From Chloroflexota bacterium (GTDB lineage Bacteria; Chloroflexota; Anaerolineae; Anaerolineales; DRKV01), in contig DRKV01000067.1 of NCBI GenBank assembly GCA_011051635.1, positions 1-5,797 on the forward strand: a stretch of 5,797 nucleotides of DNA, given 5' to 3'. Each line of letters begins with the position of its first letter. Positions within the stretch are counted from its first letter, which is position 1. Below the pieces are notes generated by a model. That model worked only from the letters and a program-made list of their open reading frames with translations. It searched no databases and had not been told where the DNA came from. Of this stretch, positions 4,851 through 5,797 are shown in pieces. The position numbers and the translations under genes were made by a program.

Positions 4851-5797
4851 ATGATTGATGTCGAAGGATTGGTCAAAGAGTACGGAACGCGCCGCGCCAT
4901 AGACGGCCTCACGTTCCACGCCCGCCGGGGAGAAATCGTGGGCTTTCTGGGTCCCAACGGGGCCGGGAAAACCACCACGATGCGTATCCTCACGGGTTAC
5001 ATGCCGCCCACCGAGGGCCGGGCGGCCATCGCCGGCTTCGACGTGGTCGCCGATTCGCTGGAAGTGCGCCGCCGGGTGGGCTACCTCCCCGAAACCGTCC
5101 CCCTCTACCCGGACATGAGCGTGTGGGACTACCTCGAATTCATGGGGCGTCTGCGGCGCGTCCCCGACCTGGAGACGCGTCTCGAAACCGTCCTCGAGCA
5201 GGTCGGCATGGAAGAGCGCGCCGAAAGTTACATCGGCGCCCTCTCCAAGGGGATGCGGCAGCGGGTCGGGTTGGCGCAGGCCCTCCTCCACGAGCCGGAA
5301 GTCCTCATTTTGGACGAACCCACCATCGGGCTGGACCCCGCCCAGGTGGTGGAAGTCCGGGGGCTGATTCGCGAAATCGGGCGCGAGCATACCGTCCTGC
5401 TCTCCACCCACATCCTCTCGGAAGCCCAGCAGTTGTGTGACCGGGTCCTGATTATCAACCGCGGGCGGATTGTGGCGGAGGATACCCCCGAAGGGCTGCA
5501 AACCCGCCTTCAGGGGGGGAGGCAAATCCTGGTGCGGGTCGCCAACCCGAATGCGGACCTGCTCCCCGCGGTTTCCGCCCTGGAGGGTGTGCTGCGCGTC
5601 CTCCCGGAGGAAGACGGCGCTTTGCGGGTGGATGCCCGCCCCGGTGTGGATGTGCGCCCCGCCCTGGCGCAGACCCTCGTACAGAACGGCTACGACCTGC
5701 TGGAACTGCGGCAGGCGGGCATGAGTCTGGAAGAAATCTTCCTCGAATTGACCCAGGAAGCCGCCGAGACCCCCGCAGAAGGGGAAACCCCCGAGGA
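4851..5797 (+). CDS. ABC transporter ATP-binding protein, GldA / ABC-2 type (C-terminus cut by window edge)
   Basis: The frame from the ATG at 4851 remains open to the right edge (315 codons, no stop), after a purine-rich ribosome site GAGAGAGAG (4834-4842) eight bases upstream. It is the cytoplasmic ATPase of an ABC-2 type exporter. It shows Walker A GPNGAGKT (34-41), GYLPE in the Q-loop place with Glu81 instead of Gln, signature LSKGMRQR (131-138), Walker B VLILDEP (151-157, Glu156 catalytic), D-loop GLD (160-162) and the switch His187. Residues about 220-300 form the extra C-terminal domain common in this subfamily and end in MSLEEIFLELT. After that comes an acidic Ala/Pro/Glu tail that continues past the edge. 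GYLPETVPLYPDMSV resembles gliding-associated GldA, but that family serves many ABC-2 exporters, so motility should not be assumed. The permease partner is expected just beyond the edge; the substrate is unknown. Confidence 0.95.
   Translation, partial: MIDVEGLVKEYGTRRAIDGLTFHARRGEIVGFLGPNGAGKTTTMRILTGYMPPTEGRAAIAGFDVVADSLEVRRRVGYLPETVPLYPDMSVWDYLEFMGRLRRVPDLETRLETVLEQVGMEERAESYIGALSKGMRQRVGLAQALLHEPEVLILDEPTIGLDPAQVVEVRGLIREIGREHTVLLSTHILSEAQQLCDRVLIINRGRIVAEDTPEGLQTRLQGGRQILVRVANPNADLLPAVSALEGVLRVLPEEDGALRVDARPGVDVRPALAQTLVQNGYDLLELRQAGMSLEEIFLELTQEAAETPAEGETPE

Noticed and set aside
4635..5525. Minus-strand 296-codon open frame over the ABC gene
   Set aside because: It is antisense to the ABC ATPase, whose Walker A, signature, Walker B and H-loop motifs are all present in the plus frame. 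The minus product shows no family features.

Overview
The window reads as chromosomal DNA of a Chloroflexota bacterium, most likely class Anaerolineae. This is inferred from the GC-rich coding sequence, a TPR protein with an acidic tail full of [IL]PDWL motifs, a K+-independent type membrane pyrophosphatase, and degenerate 7-base repeats of the GGGAGCA and CCGTCCA kind. No species can be named from the sequence alone.

Layout. (1) Positions 1-1743, minus strand: a TPR protein whose C-terminus runs off the left edge. Its N-terminal ~230 residues are TPR helices. The rest is an acidic low-complexity tail built from repeated PDWL motifs, in which heptanucleotide repeats are translated as protein. 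(2) Positions 1744-1951: the intergenic region carrying the intrinsic terminator of the upstream gene and a likely promoter for the TPR gene. (3) Positions 1952-4300, minus strand: a complete hppA, a proton-pumping membrane pyrophosphatase of 782 residues. (4) Positions 4301-4850: a 550-base divergent intergenic region. It holds two good sigma-70-type promoters back to back (hppA at 4543-4571 on minus, the ABC gene at 4665-4693 on plus). The hppA transcript would have a long structured leader of about 235 nt with a terminator-like hairpin. The ABC leader of about 150 nt ends in a perfect 33-base inverted repeat. (5) Positions 4851-5797, plus strand: an ABC transporter ATPase of the GldA / ABC-2 type, cut by the right edge in its acidic C-terminal tail.

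How the genes relate. hppA and the TPR gene point the same way but are separated by a terminator and a new promoter, so they look like separate transcription units. The ABC ATPase is probably the first gene of an operon whose permease genes lie beyond the right edge. There is no sign of a phage, transposase, CRISPR array, tRNA or rRNA. The genes are of known kinds. The less ordinary content is regulatory and repetitive: the hppA leader with its possible attenuator, a CRP-like palindrome on the hppA -35 box, the perfect palindrome before the ABC gene, and 7-base repeats domesticated as coding sequence.
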